Positions 55,473-63,953 of a stretch of DNA of 64,000 bases are shown piece by piece; the first letter of the stretch is position 1, and every line of letters begins with the position of its first letter. Made by a program: the position numbers and the translations under genes. This DNA comes from Algimonas arctica. Its GTDB lineage: Bacteria; Pseudomonadota; Alphaproteobacteria; Caulobacterales; Maricaulaceae. Location of the stretch: positions 396,401 to 460,400 of the forward strand of contig NZ_BMZH01000001.1 of NCBI RefSeq assembly GCF_014652695.1, given 5' to 3'. Under the pieces are notes generated by a model. That model ran no database searches. It was not told where the DNA came from and worked only from the letters and a program-made list of their open reading frames with translations.

Positions 55473-55484
55473 TTTGTCAGTCAA
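55457..55484 (-). promoter_or_regulatory. Promoter of the yerC-his operon
   Basis: On the minus strand TTGACT (55479-55484; five of six consensus bases) and TATTAG (55457-55462; four of six) are spaced by 16 bp. The -10 box lies inside the palindrome, so a bound repressor would block RNA polymerase. No histidine-rich leader peptide was seen, so attenuation of the enterobacterial kind is unlikely. Confidence 0.6.
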
Positions 55485-55572
55485 TCTCATATTTACAGAT
55501 TATTTCGTGAAATACATGATGAGGCCAAGACCAATTTTAAGATACATACGCCTTTTATTTCAACACTCATTT

Positions 55573-55602
55573 TAATAAAAAAAAGTAAGTTCAGTAACTT
55601 AC
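55573..55602 (-). terminator. AT-rich hairpin with T-run, minus-strand orientation
   Basis: GTAAGTT (55585-55591) and AACTTAC (55596-55602) form a 7-bp stem with a 4-base loop. Read on the minus strand the stem is followed by eight T's. It could stop antisense transcription coming from the RiPP-like locus toward the his promoter. The stem has low GC, so it is a weak terminator candidate. The rest of 55485-55760 is AT-rich and shows no further gene. Confidence 0.35.
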
Positions 55603-55760
55603 AGACATTTACAGAAGTTTCCACCTAGTCTTTATCTCAATAGATAGATTGAAACTATAAAGTGTATTCACAAAGGTTAATACTTGTGATACAACTTAAG
55701 GGGCAAGATTGGTATATAACACGTAAATCAATCGGCTGTTAGTTTTAAGGGAGATTGATT

Positions 55761-56051
55761 ATGGCACGCCGTCCAACTATTTCTGAGGATATGAGGGAAC
55801 AACTCTCGAAACTGAATCGCAATGACATCAAAGCCATTGCAAGGCTTCCAACTTTAGAAACGGATGACCCTGAATTCGGTCAACTCTTTATGAGAAACCC
55901 CGGCGCTGCATTGGCAGCTAAAGGTCTAGAATTAGATCCAAAAGAAATTGTCAGCATCCAAGAGAAAATCGACAAGTTGTCTGACATTCGCGCAGGCGGA
56001 ATAGATAAGGTCGAAACAGAAGTTGGTATCAAGGTTAAAGTCAAATTCTGA
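55761..56051 (+). CDS. Putative RiPP precursor peptide with Gly-Gly leader motif
   Basis: The 96-residue product (ATG 55761, Shine-Dalgarno GGGAG seven bases upstream) starts MARRPTISEDMREQL. It contains DDPEFGQLFMRNPGAALAAKG, like leaders of the NHLP/Nif11 type in which an NP.AAL..KG(L) pattern is usual. It then has a predicted helix (EIVSIQEKIDKL) ending SDIRAGG. Residues 81-96 after the Gly-Gly read IDKVETEVGIKVKVKF, a candidate core of alternating Val/Ile and charged residues without Cys, Ser or Met. A radical SAM gene follows 12 bp later. Recognition of the leader is by eye; no profile was run. Confidence 0.6.
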   Translation: MARRPTISEDMREQLSKLNRNDIKAIARLPTLETDDPEFGQLFMRNPGAALAAKGLELDPKEIVSIQEKIDKLSDIRAGGIDKVETEVGIKVKVKF

Positions 56052-56063
56052 TCAACGCTTCAC

Positions 56064-57912
56064 ATGTCAGTTACAAAAATCGACGAACTTGCAAAAGCTG
56101 TTGTCGACGAGGCCATCACGGCTTCTAAATCAGCTGAGGCAGATATAGTTTTAGTTTTGCCGCCTTTTGCGAGTCCGGACCGGCCGTCCTTAGGATTGCA
56201 TATCTTGCAGAATATCGCGCAAGCGAAAGGCTACAAAACCACTGTTCTGTATGCCAACCTGTCCTTTGCTCGCCTGATTGGACCTCTTCTATATCGACAT
56301 CTTTGTCATACACCGACCGAAGATTTGACCGGAGAAAGGCTGTTTCGGCTCGCATGGCTTTCGGTTGTTCATTTTGGAGGTGGATCAGCTCCTGAACGCT
56401 GGTCAGATTTGCATCCATCCACACCCATTTTCCAATCGCTGCAGGAACAGGCTGTCGTGTGGTCTGAAGCGATGGCGCGTGGCATTGCAGGGCTTGATGC
56501 TTCCGTGATTGGGTTTTCCTCAACTTTTGAGCAGACCCTCTCAAGTTTGTCGATTGCTTCGAGGCTTAAGAAATATGCCCCTGATAAAACAACGATTTTA
56601 GGGGCGCAAACGCAGACGATGTTATGGGAGAAGCCCTCGCTGACATCGCACCGGAGATTGATCATGTTTTCCAAGGTGAGGCGGAGTCAGCCTTTCTCGC
56701 CTTCTTGGAGGACCGAGCCGCGGATGAGCCGATAAACCGGGTGTTGCCGGGGCTCGTCAATGAGAGCCTAGACGATATCCCAGCACCAGATTATTCAGAC
56801 TTTTTTCTACAATGGACCGCTCTCGTTGATGAGGCGACGACCGCCAATGGAATAAAGCGTTCGGAAATACGTCTGCCTTATGAATCAAGCCGAGGGTGCT
56901 GGTGGGGCGCTAAGCATCACTGCACATTCTGTGGCCTTAATGCCAACGGTATGAACCATCGAACGAAGTCTGCAGACAAGGTGGAGCGCGAAATTGTGGC
57001 TATGTCACAAGCCTATGATGTGAACCGTATTTTGATGGTCGATAATATAATGCCGCATAGTTACGTGTCGACATTGCTTCCGAACCTCGCCGCCGCAGAA
57101 CAAAAACTTGAAATTTTCTACGAGCAGAAAGCCAATCTCGGTCGGCGGCGGATGTTACTCTTGCGGGACGCAGGCGTAACTTCGATACAGCCTGGCATCG
57201 AAGCGCTCTCAACGCCGCTGTTAAAGCGGATGAATAAAGGCACCTCCTTACGCGTTAATCTAGACTGTCTGCGCCATGCTCGCGCCTCCGGCGTTTCTCT
57301 AGCATGGAATCTTCTGAGTGATTTTCCGGGAGACGATCAACAGAATTATGAGGATATGATCGAAATAATTCCGCTTTTACATCATCTTGAGCCGCCTGGC
57401 GGATTAGGCGGGCTGAGCATTGATCGCTTTTCGCCATATCACATGACACCCGAAAAATATGGGATTTCGAGAATAAGACCTTTGCCCGCCTATGCCGAAG
57501 TATTTCCGAACAGCACAGACCCTCGATTAGCTTATCATTTTGAGGGTGACTACAACTCCGCGCTTCGTCTGAGCCTTGATCTAAAAACCCGTATGGAAAC
57601 CGTTATCCAAGACTGGTTGGACGCATGGCAAGAGGGTCCACCTATTCTATTCGTTTTTGATCTCGACGATAATCGCCACCTTCTTGTCGACACCCAAAGG
57701 GATTCGCAAATGAGCCAAGCCTCATCAGCGCTGAGGACGCTCATTTATTGCTAAAAGGCGCGGCGTCAGTTTGCGAGACAACGGCAAAGATGATTGAGCA
57801 GGGATATCTCATACAAGCTGATGGACGAGTTCTGCCAGTCGCCTGTGCTGGACTTGAATCGCCAGCTTGGGATTATCAAGCAGAGCAAACGCCAGTGCTT
57901 CAGACAGCCTAA
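56064..57912 (+). pseudogene. Cobalamin-type radical SAM RiPP-maturation enzyme, interrupted by two frameshifts
   Basis: Three overlapping frames together encode one protein. The first (from ATG 56064) holds the B12-binding-like domain (VLPPFASPDRPSLGLHIL). At the GGGG run 56601-56604 one base appears missing: adding one gives ILGGANADDVMGEALADI and joins the second frame. That frame has the radical SAM cluster motif SSRGCWWGAKHHCTFCGLN (Cx7Cx2C). Near 57693-57701 (CCC, AAA, GGG) a second missing base separates DTQ from the tail SLISAEDAHLLLKGAAS, ending TAA at 57912. The restored product is 616 residues, the size expected for RiPP maturation radical SAM protein 1. Unrepaired, translation ends at 56735. 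Confidence 0.82.
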
Positions 57913-57945
57913 TATCCGAGCGATAATGTTCAGGATACTAAAGAG

Positions 57946-58035
57946 TGGCGGGCGGGGCGGGATTCGAACCCGCGAAGGAGTTGCCCCCTTGCCGGTTTTC
58001 AAGACCGGTGCATTCAACCACTCTGCCACCCGCCC
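57946..58035 (-). tRNA. tRNA-Ser (anticodon TGA)
   Basis: A 90-nt minus-strand class II tRNA with encoded CCA. Acceptor GGGCGGG pairs with CCCGCCC. The anticodon stem CCGGT/ACCGG encloses CTTGAAA, giving TGA. The variable arm (AAGGGGGCAACTCCTT) is the long serine type. Its 3' end faces the RiPP-like locus, 33 bp away. The next 259 bp to rlpA hold no supported gene. Confidence 0.96.
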
Positions 58036-58294
58036 GTTGCGGTAAGCTGTGGTTCGCGCGCTTTAACGACGGATTTGCGCGGCTTCAACCACCAAATCCA
58101 CCAATTTTTGTAACCCGCTCTTAACCAAAGGATTTGCGTCTCTGTTAGGCCTGTTTTCAAACCTAGGTTTAGGACTGATTGTCTACATCTGTTCCAACGA
58201 TACGAAGCGCGAGGCGTCAGCCCCGACAGTTTCGGAATTGAAAGGTGAGGGCGCGGCAACGGGCTTCAGCTCACAACCGAATGGTGAGGATTGA

Positions 58295-59347
58295 ATGTAT
58301 AGCAGGATGTTTAAACTGGTGGCTACGGCTACTTTTACAGCAACGTTGGCAACAGGGTGCGCTTCAACAAGCGTGACCAAAACTTCATCGTCCGCACCAA
58401 TCACTTACAAGGTTGGACAAGGCGATGCGCAATATGCGTCCTTGGACCGATCAAACAGGTCGTCTCGCCCGAGCGCGCCAAGGTCGTATGACCCAGCTGG
58501 CGGGCAGGGCCGTGATTTCGACCCTCAAAGGATTGATCGAACCCTCTATAGCCACCAAAAAGTTGGCAATCGCTACACAATTATGGGTCGATCCTACACG
58601 CCCAAACACGATCCGGATTATAATGAGACCGGTCAAGCGTCATGGTATGGTCCGGGGTTTCACGGAAAACCCACGGCGAATGGGGAAACGTTTGACAAGA
58701 ATGCGATGACGGCCGCGCATAAAACATTGCCCCTAAATTCAATGGTGCGCGTGACCAACTTGGACAATGGTCGCACCATCATTGTGCGCCTTAATGATCG
58801 AGGCCCGTTCATTGGAGAGCGTATTATTGATATGTCAGAGGCGGCTGCTGGGGCGCTCGGTTATACGCATGATGGCGTCGCGAATGTGCGGGTGCGTTAC
58901 CTCGGCCCGGCGGATCCTTCGGCTGGAACACGTGTTCTACCCCGCAATGCGCCGCGTGTTGCCTCGCTTCCACGCGAAAATATGAAGCCTGCGCCGCGCT
59001 ATGTCGCGCCACAGCCTATGGCCCCGCGCTACATTGACCCTTGTGAGAATGATCGCCCCCATGAGCGATTGGCTCCGGCATCGTGTAAGGTCGCACAATC
59101 GCTTCCGAGCTTGCCGCCATATCAAGCGCCAAACCCGGCTCCAGTTGTTCCAACGCCCGCCCCCCGTTATGCGGCACCGTCTCTGCCGAACCCAATTGCA
59201 CGGGGAAATCCGCGACGGGCTCCGGAAGCGGATCTACCAAGCGGTGGCGATATTACGATGACCATTAAAGGTCCGATCCATATCGCCGGCTCAAAGGACA
59301 CAGATTTAGCGCCGGAATTCATCACAGGGCCTCTAAAAACGAAATAG
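58295..59347 (+). CDS. rlpA: Septal ring lytic transglycosylase RlpA family lipoprotein
   Basis: RlpA cleaves denuded glycan strands, often at the septum. The 350-residue product has a lipobox LATGC near residue 22, a linker, and a double-psi beta-barrel (about 108-200) with GQASWYGPGFHGKPTANGE, TAAHKTLPLNS, VRVTNLDNGR and VRLNDRGPF. The C-terminal 140 residues are Pro/Ala-rich and lack a SPOR domain. The start ATG 58295 follows GAGGA. Location is the outer membrane or periplasm. Confidence 0.92.
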   Translation: MYSRMFKLVATATFTATLATGCASTSVTKTSSSAPITYKVGQGDAQYASLDRSNRSSRPSAPRSYDPAGGQGRDFDPQRIDRTLYSHQKVGNRYTIMGRSYTPKHDPDYNETGQASWYGPGFHGKPTANGETFDKNAMTAAHKTLPLNSMVRVTNLDNGRTIIVRLNDRGPFIGERIIDMSEAAAGALGYTHDGVANVRVRYLGPADPSAGTRVLPRNAPRVASLPRENMKPAPRYVAPQPMAPRYIDPCENDRPHERLAPASCKVAQSLPSLPPYQAPNPAPVVPTPAPRYAAPSLPNPIARGNPRRAPEADLPSGGDITMTIKGPIHIAGSKDTDLAPEFITGPLKTK

Positions 59348-59393
59348 GGCTCAGGCGTTGCCTTGCGGCGACCACATTTTTAAAGCATTCGAC

Positions 59394-59419
59394 ACGGGCA
59401 CCATTTCGGTGCCCGTTTT
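59394..59419 (+). terminator. Intrinsic terminator after rlpA
   Basis: A perfect 9-bp stem (59394-59402 with 59408-59416) with loop ATTTC runs into TTTT. It separates rlpA from the carboxypeptidase gene 17 bp downstream. Confidence 0.8.
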
Positions 59420-59436
59420 CGATTCCGTTATAGAGC

Positions 59437-60564
59437 ATGTTCAGACCCTTATTCTTCACAGCCCTTTTTGTCCCTGTCGCAGCCTACGGCGCTCCGATCC
59501 AAACCGATGCCAAACAGGCGGTGATTATTGATCATGCCACCGGGATCGTCTTGTTCGAGAAAGAGGCGCGCGCGCCTATGCCGCCTGCTTCCATGACCAA
59601 AATTATGACTGTACAGATGGTTTTAGAAGCCATTGAGCGCGTCGACCTGACTTATGAAACCAAACTCTTGGTCTCGGACGACGCTTGGCGACGCGGTGGC
59701 GCCGCTTCGGGCTCGTCGACGATGTTTCTCGACCCCCGCTCCGAAGTCCGTGTCGAAGATTTACTCCGCGGCCTCATTATTCAATCTGGAAATGATGCGG
59801 CGATCACCTTTGCGGAAGCTTTATCCGGCTCTGAGAGCGCTTTTGCGGATGCGATGACGCGCCGTGCGCATGAGATGGGGCTTGATTCTGCGACATTCCG
59901 CAATGCAACGGGGTGGCCCAACGATGAACATGAAATCAGCGCGCTTGATCTCGCGAAGCTGACTCGAAAGCAGATTGAGGATTTCCCAGCCGCTTATGCG
60001 ATTTATTCTGAACCTGACTTTACATGGAACGGTACAAAGCAAGGCAATCGCAATCCGCTCTTAGGCGTCTTTCCAGGCGCTGATGGTGTCAAAACAGGCG
60101 CGACATCTGTTGCGGGGTATGGTCTGGTGGCCTCTGCCGTTCGCGATGACGAGCGACGCATCATCGTTTTCAACGGAACAGACGGGAAATCACAGCGTTC
60201 CCGCGTTGCCAAAGAATTGATGAGCGCGGCGTTCAATGAATTTGATGTGCTCTCGCTCTACCGCTCAGGCGATCGCCTTGAGGACATTCCCGTTTATATG
60301 GGGAAGGCCAAGACAGTTGGTCTTGTGCTGCGCGAAGACGTGAATATCGGTTATCAACGCTCAGATCGTAACGCTGTCAAAGCACGAATTGATTTCACGC
60401 CCGCCCCGGCCCCCGTTGTAGAGGGCAGCAAAATTGCCGAATTAGTTGTGGTCAAGGGTGACGTCGAAGTTGCGCGCTATCCACTCTACGCTTCGGACAC
60501 CGTGGCGCGAAAAGGCTTGTTTGGCCGCGTTGGCGCTTCATTATTACAGAAGATCAGAGGATAG
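59437..60564 (+). CDS. D-alanyl-D-alanine carboxypeptidase (DacA/DacF family, PBP5-like)
   Basis: This periplasmic serine peptidase trims the terminal D-Ala of peptidoglycan stem peptides. The 375-residue product has a signal peptide ending VAAYGA and the penicillin-binding motifs in order: SMTK (PPASMTKIMTVQM, near 53), SGN (IIQSGNDAAITFAE) and KTG (ADGVKTGATSVAGYG). The C-terminal PBP5-type domain (about 265-355) and a terminal amphipathic helix follow. It begins the block with tmk and holB. Confidence 0.95.
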   Translation: MFRPLFFTALFVPVAAYGAPIQTDAKQAVIIDHATGIVLFEKEARAPMPPASMTKIMTVQMVLEAIERVDLTYETKLLVSDDAWRRGGAASGSSTMFLDPRSEVRVEDLLRGLIIQSGNDAAITFAEALSGSESAFADAMTRRAHEMGLDSATFRNATGWPNDEHEISALDLAKLTRKQIEDFPAAYAIYSEPDFTWNGTKQGNRNPLLGVFPGADGVKTGATSVAGYGLVASAVRDDERRIIVFNGTDGKSQRSRVAKELMSAAFNEFDVLSLYRSGDRLEDIPVYMGKAKTVGLVLREDVNIGYQRSDRNAVKARIDFTPAPAPVVEGSKIAELVVVKGDVEVARYPLYASDTVARKGLFGRVGASLLQKIRG

Positions 60565-60575
60565 TCGGGACGGTC

Positions 60576-61238
60576 ATGGCGGGACAATTCATTACATTTG
60601 AAGGTGGCGAAGGCGCGGGGAAAACAACCCAAGCCAAGATGCTCGCTGACGCACTCGAAAAAGTCGGCGTCGAAACCATCCTGACCCGGGAACCGGGCGG
60701 AACATTTGGCGCCGAATCGATCCGAAAGCTTGTCCTCGAAGGTACAGACGACCGCTGGTCGGGCATGACCGAACTCCTGCTTATGTATGCGGCGCGCCTC
60801 GATCATGTCGAAAAGCTGATCAAGCCGGCCCTGCAACGCGGGGCTTGGGTGATCAGCGATCGATTTTCGGATTCAAGCCTCGCCTATCAGGGCTATGCCC
60901 GCGATCTCGGCGCAGATCGGGTTCGCTCTGTGCATGACGTTGTCATGGAAGGGTTCAATCCAGACCTGACACTGGTGTTTGATATGGATGTTTATCTGTC
61001 TCTAAAACGGGTTGAGACCCGTGCCGCACAGGACGACGAAGTTTTGACGCGTTTCGACAAAGCCGGACAGGCGTTCCATACGACTATCCGCGAAGCCTAT
61101 CTTGATATCGCGAAGAACGAGCCAGCGCGTGTCAAAGTCGTCGATGCGGATGGGTCACGGCAAGCGGTGCATTCTCGCATTCTGAATGCTTTGACAGCTA
61201 AATATCCGGAATTTGCCGGCAAACTTGGTGGCGCGTGA
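60576..61238 (+). CDS. tmk: Thymidylate kinase
   Basis: Tmk phosphorylates dTMP to dTDP. The 220-residue product has the P-loop FEGGEGAGKTTQAKML, the dTMP-binding TREPGGTFGAESIRKLVL, the DR(F/Y) motif in VISDRFSDSSLAYQGYAR and LVFDMDVYLSLKR. It lies 11 bp after the carboxypeptidase gene and overlaps holB; the tmk-holB-tatD-hydrolase order is common in Proteobacteria. Confidence 0.97.
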   Translation: MAGQFITFEGGEGAGKTTQAKMLADALEKVGVETILTREPGGTFGAESIRKLVLEGTDDRWSGMTELLLMYAARLDHVEKLIKPALQRGAWVISDRFSDSSLAYQGYARDLGADRVRSVHDVVMEGFNPDLTLVFDMDVYLSLKRVETRAAQDDEVLTRFDKAGQAFHTTIREAYLDIAKNEPARVKVVDADGSRQAVHSRILNALTAKYPEFAGKLGGA

Positions 61239-62280
61239 CGTCAGCCTCATTCCGGAACCTGATCGTTCCGAGGGCTCGCCACATCCTCGCGAGGTCTATG
61301 AGTTGCTCGGCCATGCCGACTCAGAAGCCCGCTATCTCGAAGCCCTCAATTCCGGTCGCTTGCACCACGCTTGGCTGATTACGGGACCGCCGGGAATCGG
61401 CAAAGCGACGCTCGCCTACCGGATCGCGCGGCACCGCCTTGGTGGGAGTAGTTTGCTCGACCAAAGTCTCGATATTCCGCCCGCCGACCCAGTGGCGCAA
61501 CGTATTGAAAGCCAAGGGCACGGCAATCTGTCGGTCCTACGACGGCCCTATGATCCAAAGTCAAAAAAGTTAAAGCGAGACATCCCAGTTGATGAAATCC
61601 GGGCGCTCTCAAAATTCTTTCAAAGCACCGCAGCCGAGAGTGGGGACTGGCGCGTCTGCATTGTCGATAAAGCCGATGATTTGAACATGAATTCGGAAAA
61701 CGGCATATTAAAATTACTGGAAGAACCTCCCGCTAGAACATTGTTTTTATTACTCTCTGATCAGCCCGGACGGCTGCTGCCAACAATTCGATCACGCTGT
61801 CTGCATCTACCGCTCCGCGCTGTACCAGAGGCGCAGCTTTCGCGCTGGTTGGGATCGCGCACCGATGTTCGACCTGAATTTCAACAGGCGGCCACGGCGC
61901 TGTCGCGAGGAGCGCCCGGCAAAGCGCTGGCGCTCGTTGGCCATGTCGAAACCGTCTTGAACCCGCTGAAACGTCTCATGCAGACGCTCTCTGGCACGGG
62001 CGATGATATGAGTCTGGCCAAGTCCTTGGTGAGCGCGAAAGAAGCGACATCGCGAGAGCTGTTCTGGGATGCTTTAATCGATACGATACAAGCCCAAGCC
62101 GTGCATGCCGGAACAGGGGTTTGGACGGGTCCGTTCGAACCAATCGCCGCGAGAAAATCTCCTGCCAGCTGGATTAGTTTAGCCGAGAGAGCGCAGTCCA
62201 CACGCGCCGCCGAAGCGGGCATCAACCTAGATAAAACAGCCTCTTTGTTTGATCTCCTCAGTCGGATCCGTGCCGCATGA
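61228..62280 (+). CDS. holB: DNA polymerase III, delta-prime subunit
   Basis: HolB is part of the clamp loader. The product has the AAA+ fold with LHHAWLITGPPGIGKATLAYRIARH (Walker A), then VDEIRALSKFFQSTAAESGDWRVCIVDKADDLN and the sensor region ILKLLEEPPARTLFLLLSDQPGRLLPTIRSRC. The zinc-finger cysteines of DnaX are absent. The start is uncertain: GTG 61228 is used here (350 residues), while TTG 61213 or 61225 are possible. It overlaps tmk, and tatD by 4 bp. Confidence 0.92.
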   Translation: MARDVSLIPEPDRSEGSPHPREVYELLGHADSEARYLEALNSGRLHHAWLITGPPGIGKATLAYRIARHRLGGSSLLDQSLDIPPADPVAQRIESQGHGNLSVLRRPYDPKSKKLKRDIPVDEIRALSKFFQSTAAESGDWRVCIVDKADDLNMNSENGILKLLEEPPARTLFLLLSDQPGRLLPTIRSRCLHLPLRAVPEAQLSRWLGSRTDVRPEFQQAATALSRGAPGKALALVGHVETVLNPLKRLMQTLSGTGDDMSLAKSLVSAKEATSRELFWDALIDTIQAQAVHAGTGVWTGPFEPIAARKSPASWISLAERAQSTRAAEAGINLDKTASLFDLLSRIRAA

Positions 62281-63053
62281 TTATTGATAGTCACGTCAAT
62301 TTACATGGCGAGCGGTTTGCCGAGGACCTCGACGCTGTCATTGCCCGTGCGGCAGAGGCCGGCGTTAGCCACATGCTCAATATTTGCTGCAACATCAAAG
62401 ACTTCGATGCCGTGGTGAAGGTCGCGGAAGATCATGATAACATTTGGGCCACCGTCGGAACCCACCCCCATGACGCGAAGGAGAACCCTGACATAACCGC
62501 CGCTCAACTGATTGAGTTCGCAACCCATCCGAAAGTGGTTGGTATCGGTGAAACCGGCTATGATTTTCATTATGGTTATTCGTCCCAAGACGAACAGGTC
62601 GCCAATTTCGTAGCCCATATTGACGCCGCGCGCGAAACCCAATTACCGCTCGTGATCCATACGCGCGAAGCCGATGCCCTTATGCTCACCACGCTTAAAG
62701 AAAGCGGTGCAGGACGCGACTATCCGGCTTTGCTTCACTGCTACACATCAGGCCCAGAACTCGCCGACTGGGCCGCAGACGCCGGGCTCTATTTCTCGGT
62801 CTCTGGCATTGCGAGTTTCAAGACGGCGCACGGTGTGCGTGATTGCATTAAAACGATGCCGGATGATCACATTATGTTGGAAACCGACTGTCCTTATCTG
62901 GCTCCCGTACCGTATCGGGGACGGCGCAACGAACCTGCTTACTTGCCCCATGTCGCCGAAGCACTCGCGAGCGTAAAGGGATGGACACTGGAGGAGACAG
63001 AAACGCGAACGAACGCGGCCTTCTTCCGGCTTTTTTCTAAGGTAACGCCATGA
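62277..63053 (+). CDS. tatD: TatD-family metal-dependent hydrolase (DNase)
   Basis: TatD proteins are metal-dependent nucleases of the amidohydrolase fold. The 258-residue product begins MIIDSHVNLHGERFAEDL and has GTHPHDAKE, GIGETGYDFHY (metal Glu), LVIHTREADALML, LHCYTSGPELADW and the metal Asp in LETDCPYLAP. The first metal motif reads DSHVNL instead of the usual DSHCHL. It overlaps both holB and the next gene by 4 bp. Confidence 0.94.
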   Translation: MIIDSHVNLHGERFAEDLDAVIARAAEAGVSHMLNICCNIKDFDAVVKVAEDHDNIWATVGTHPHDAKENPDITAAQLIEFATHPKVVGIGETGYDFHYGYSSQDEQVANFVAHIDAARETQLPLVIHTREADALMLTTLKESGAGRDYPALLHCYTSGPELADWAADAGLYFSVSGIASFKTAHGVRDCIKTMPDDHIMLETDCPYLAPVPYRGRRNEPAYLPHVAEALASVKGWTLEETETRTNAAFFRLFSKVTP

Positions 63054-63853
63054 CGCTACGCGCGACGATACTTGGCTGTGGCAGCTCTGGCGGTGTGCCC
63101 CGGGTGGGCGGCGATTGGGGCTATTGTGACCCGAATGAGCCGAAAAACCGTCGCTCTCGCAGCTCACTTCTTGTTGAAAAAACAGGCGAGGGCGGCATCA
63201 CTTCAATTTTGATCGATACGTCGCCAGATTTGCGCGAGCAGCTGTTGCGCGCTCAAGTTAAACGATTGGACGCTGTGCTGTTCACGCATGATCATGCGGA
63301 CCAAACACACGGCATCGATGATCTCCGCGCCATTGCCTACCGCATGCGCGCACAAATTCCGACCTATATGGACGCGCATACAGAGACCCATGTGGTGGAC
63401 AGATTTCGATATTGTTTCGAGATGCCCGAAGGGCGTGTCCATCCGCCCATCCTTGTGTTGCAACCGCTACTTAATGATAATCAAACGATCGAAATCGATG
63501 GACCCGGTGGCGCTATTTCAGTCCATGTTATTGCGGCGTCGCATGGCCCAACCCCTGTGCTAGCGTTTATCTTCGACGAAATGCTCGCTTACAGTCCAGA
63601 CGTTTGGGACTTTACCGATGAGGGTCTTGCGCGTCTCACGGGCATAGAAACATGGATATGTGACGCGCTGCGCTACAATGATCATCCCACTCATGCCCAT
63701 GCTGACAAGAGCCTTGCTTGGTTTGCACGGACTAAAACGCAACACGCTGTGCTAACGAACTTACATATTGATATGGATTACAATGTTTTAGCGGATGAAC
63801 TTCCTGCTGTGGCGATACCCGCTTATGATGGAATGATCATGGACCTATCTTGA
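63050..63853 (+). CDS. Metallo-beta-lactamase-fold hydrolase (PhnP-like)
   Basis: The 267-residue product starts LRATILGCGSSGGVPRVGGDWG, the signature of the PhnP/RNase Z-like group. It contains the metal-binding THDHADQTHGIDDLR motif, the SHGPTPVLAF His and a C-terminal LTNLHIDMDYNVL. Members include phosphodiesterases that process cyclic phosphates; the substrate here is unknown. It ends the tmk-holB-tatD block, overlapping tatD by 4 bp. Confidence 0.92.
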   Translation: MTLRATILGCGSSGGVPRVGGDWGYCDPNEPKNRRSRSSLLVEKTGEGGITSILIDTSPDLREQLLRAQVKRLDAVLFTHDHADQTHGIDDLRAIAYRMRAQIPTYMDAHTETHVVDRFRYCFEMPEGRVHPPILVLQPLLNDNQTIEIDGPGGAISVHVIAASHGPTPVLAFIFDEMLAYSPDVWDFTDEGLARLTGIETWICDALRYNDHPTHAHADKSLAWFARTKTQHAVLTNLHIDMDYNVLADELPAVAIPAYDGMIMDLS

Positions 63854-63906
63854 AATCAGTGAGTTTTATTTCTCATAATCATCATTATGCGCTAAACTGG
63901 GTATAA

Positions 63907-63953
63907 GCGCAAAGTTGAAAGGCGACACTTGCGCAAAGTTCAAAGTTGACACT
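63907..63953. repeat. Tandem 23-bp direct repeats, candidate insertion-sequence end
   Basis: Two copies (63907-63929 and 63931-63953) begin GCGCAAAGTT and end GACACT, agree at 20 of 23 positions and sit with a period of 24 bp. On the minus strand each starts AGTGTC and ends TTTGCGC. Insertion sequences of the IS21 type carry such multiple terminal repeats as transposase sites. No transposase gene is visible before the window ends, so the call is tentative. Confidence 0.45.

Noticed and set aside
55137..55500. Histidine attenuator leader peptide
   Set aside because: No short frame with a run of His codons lies upstream of yerC or hisG; control by the palindrome is better supported.
55668..55689. 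Inverted repeat TCACAA/TTGTGA upstream of the precursor gene
   Set aside because: Arms are only 6 bp with a 10-bp spacer and the half-sites face opposite to the CRP/FNR arrangement; it may be chance.
55440..58036. RiPP locus as a tRNA-Ser-integrated genomic island
   Set aside because: The locus does abut the tRNA 3' end, but I found no duplicate of the tRNA end and no integrase; the idea is possible but unsupported.
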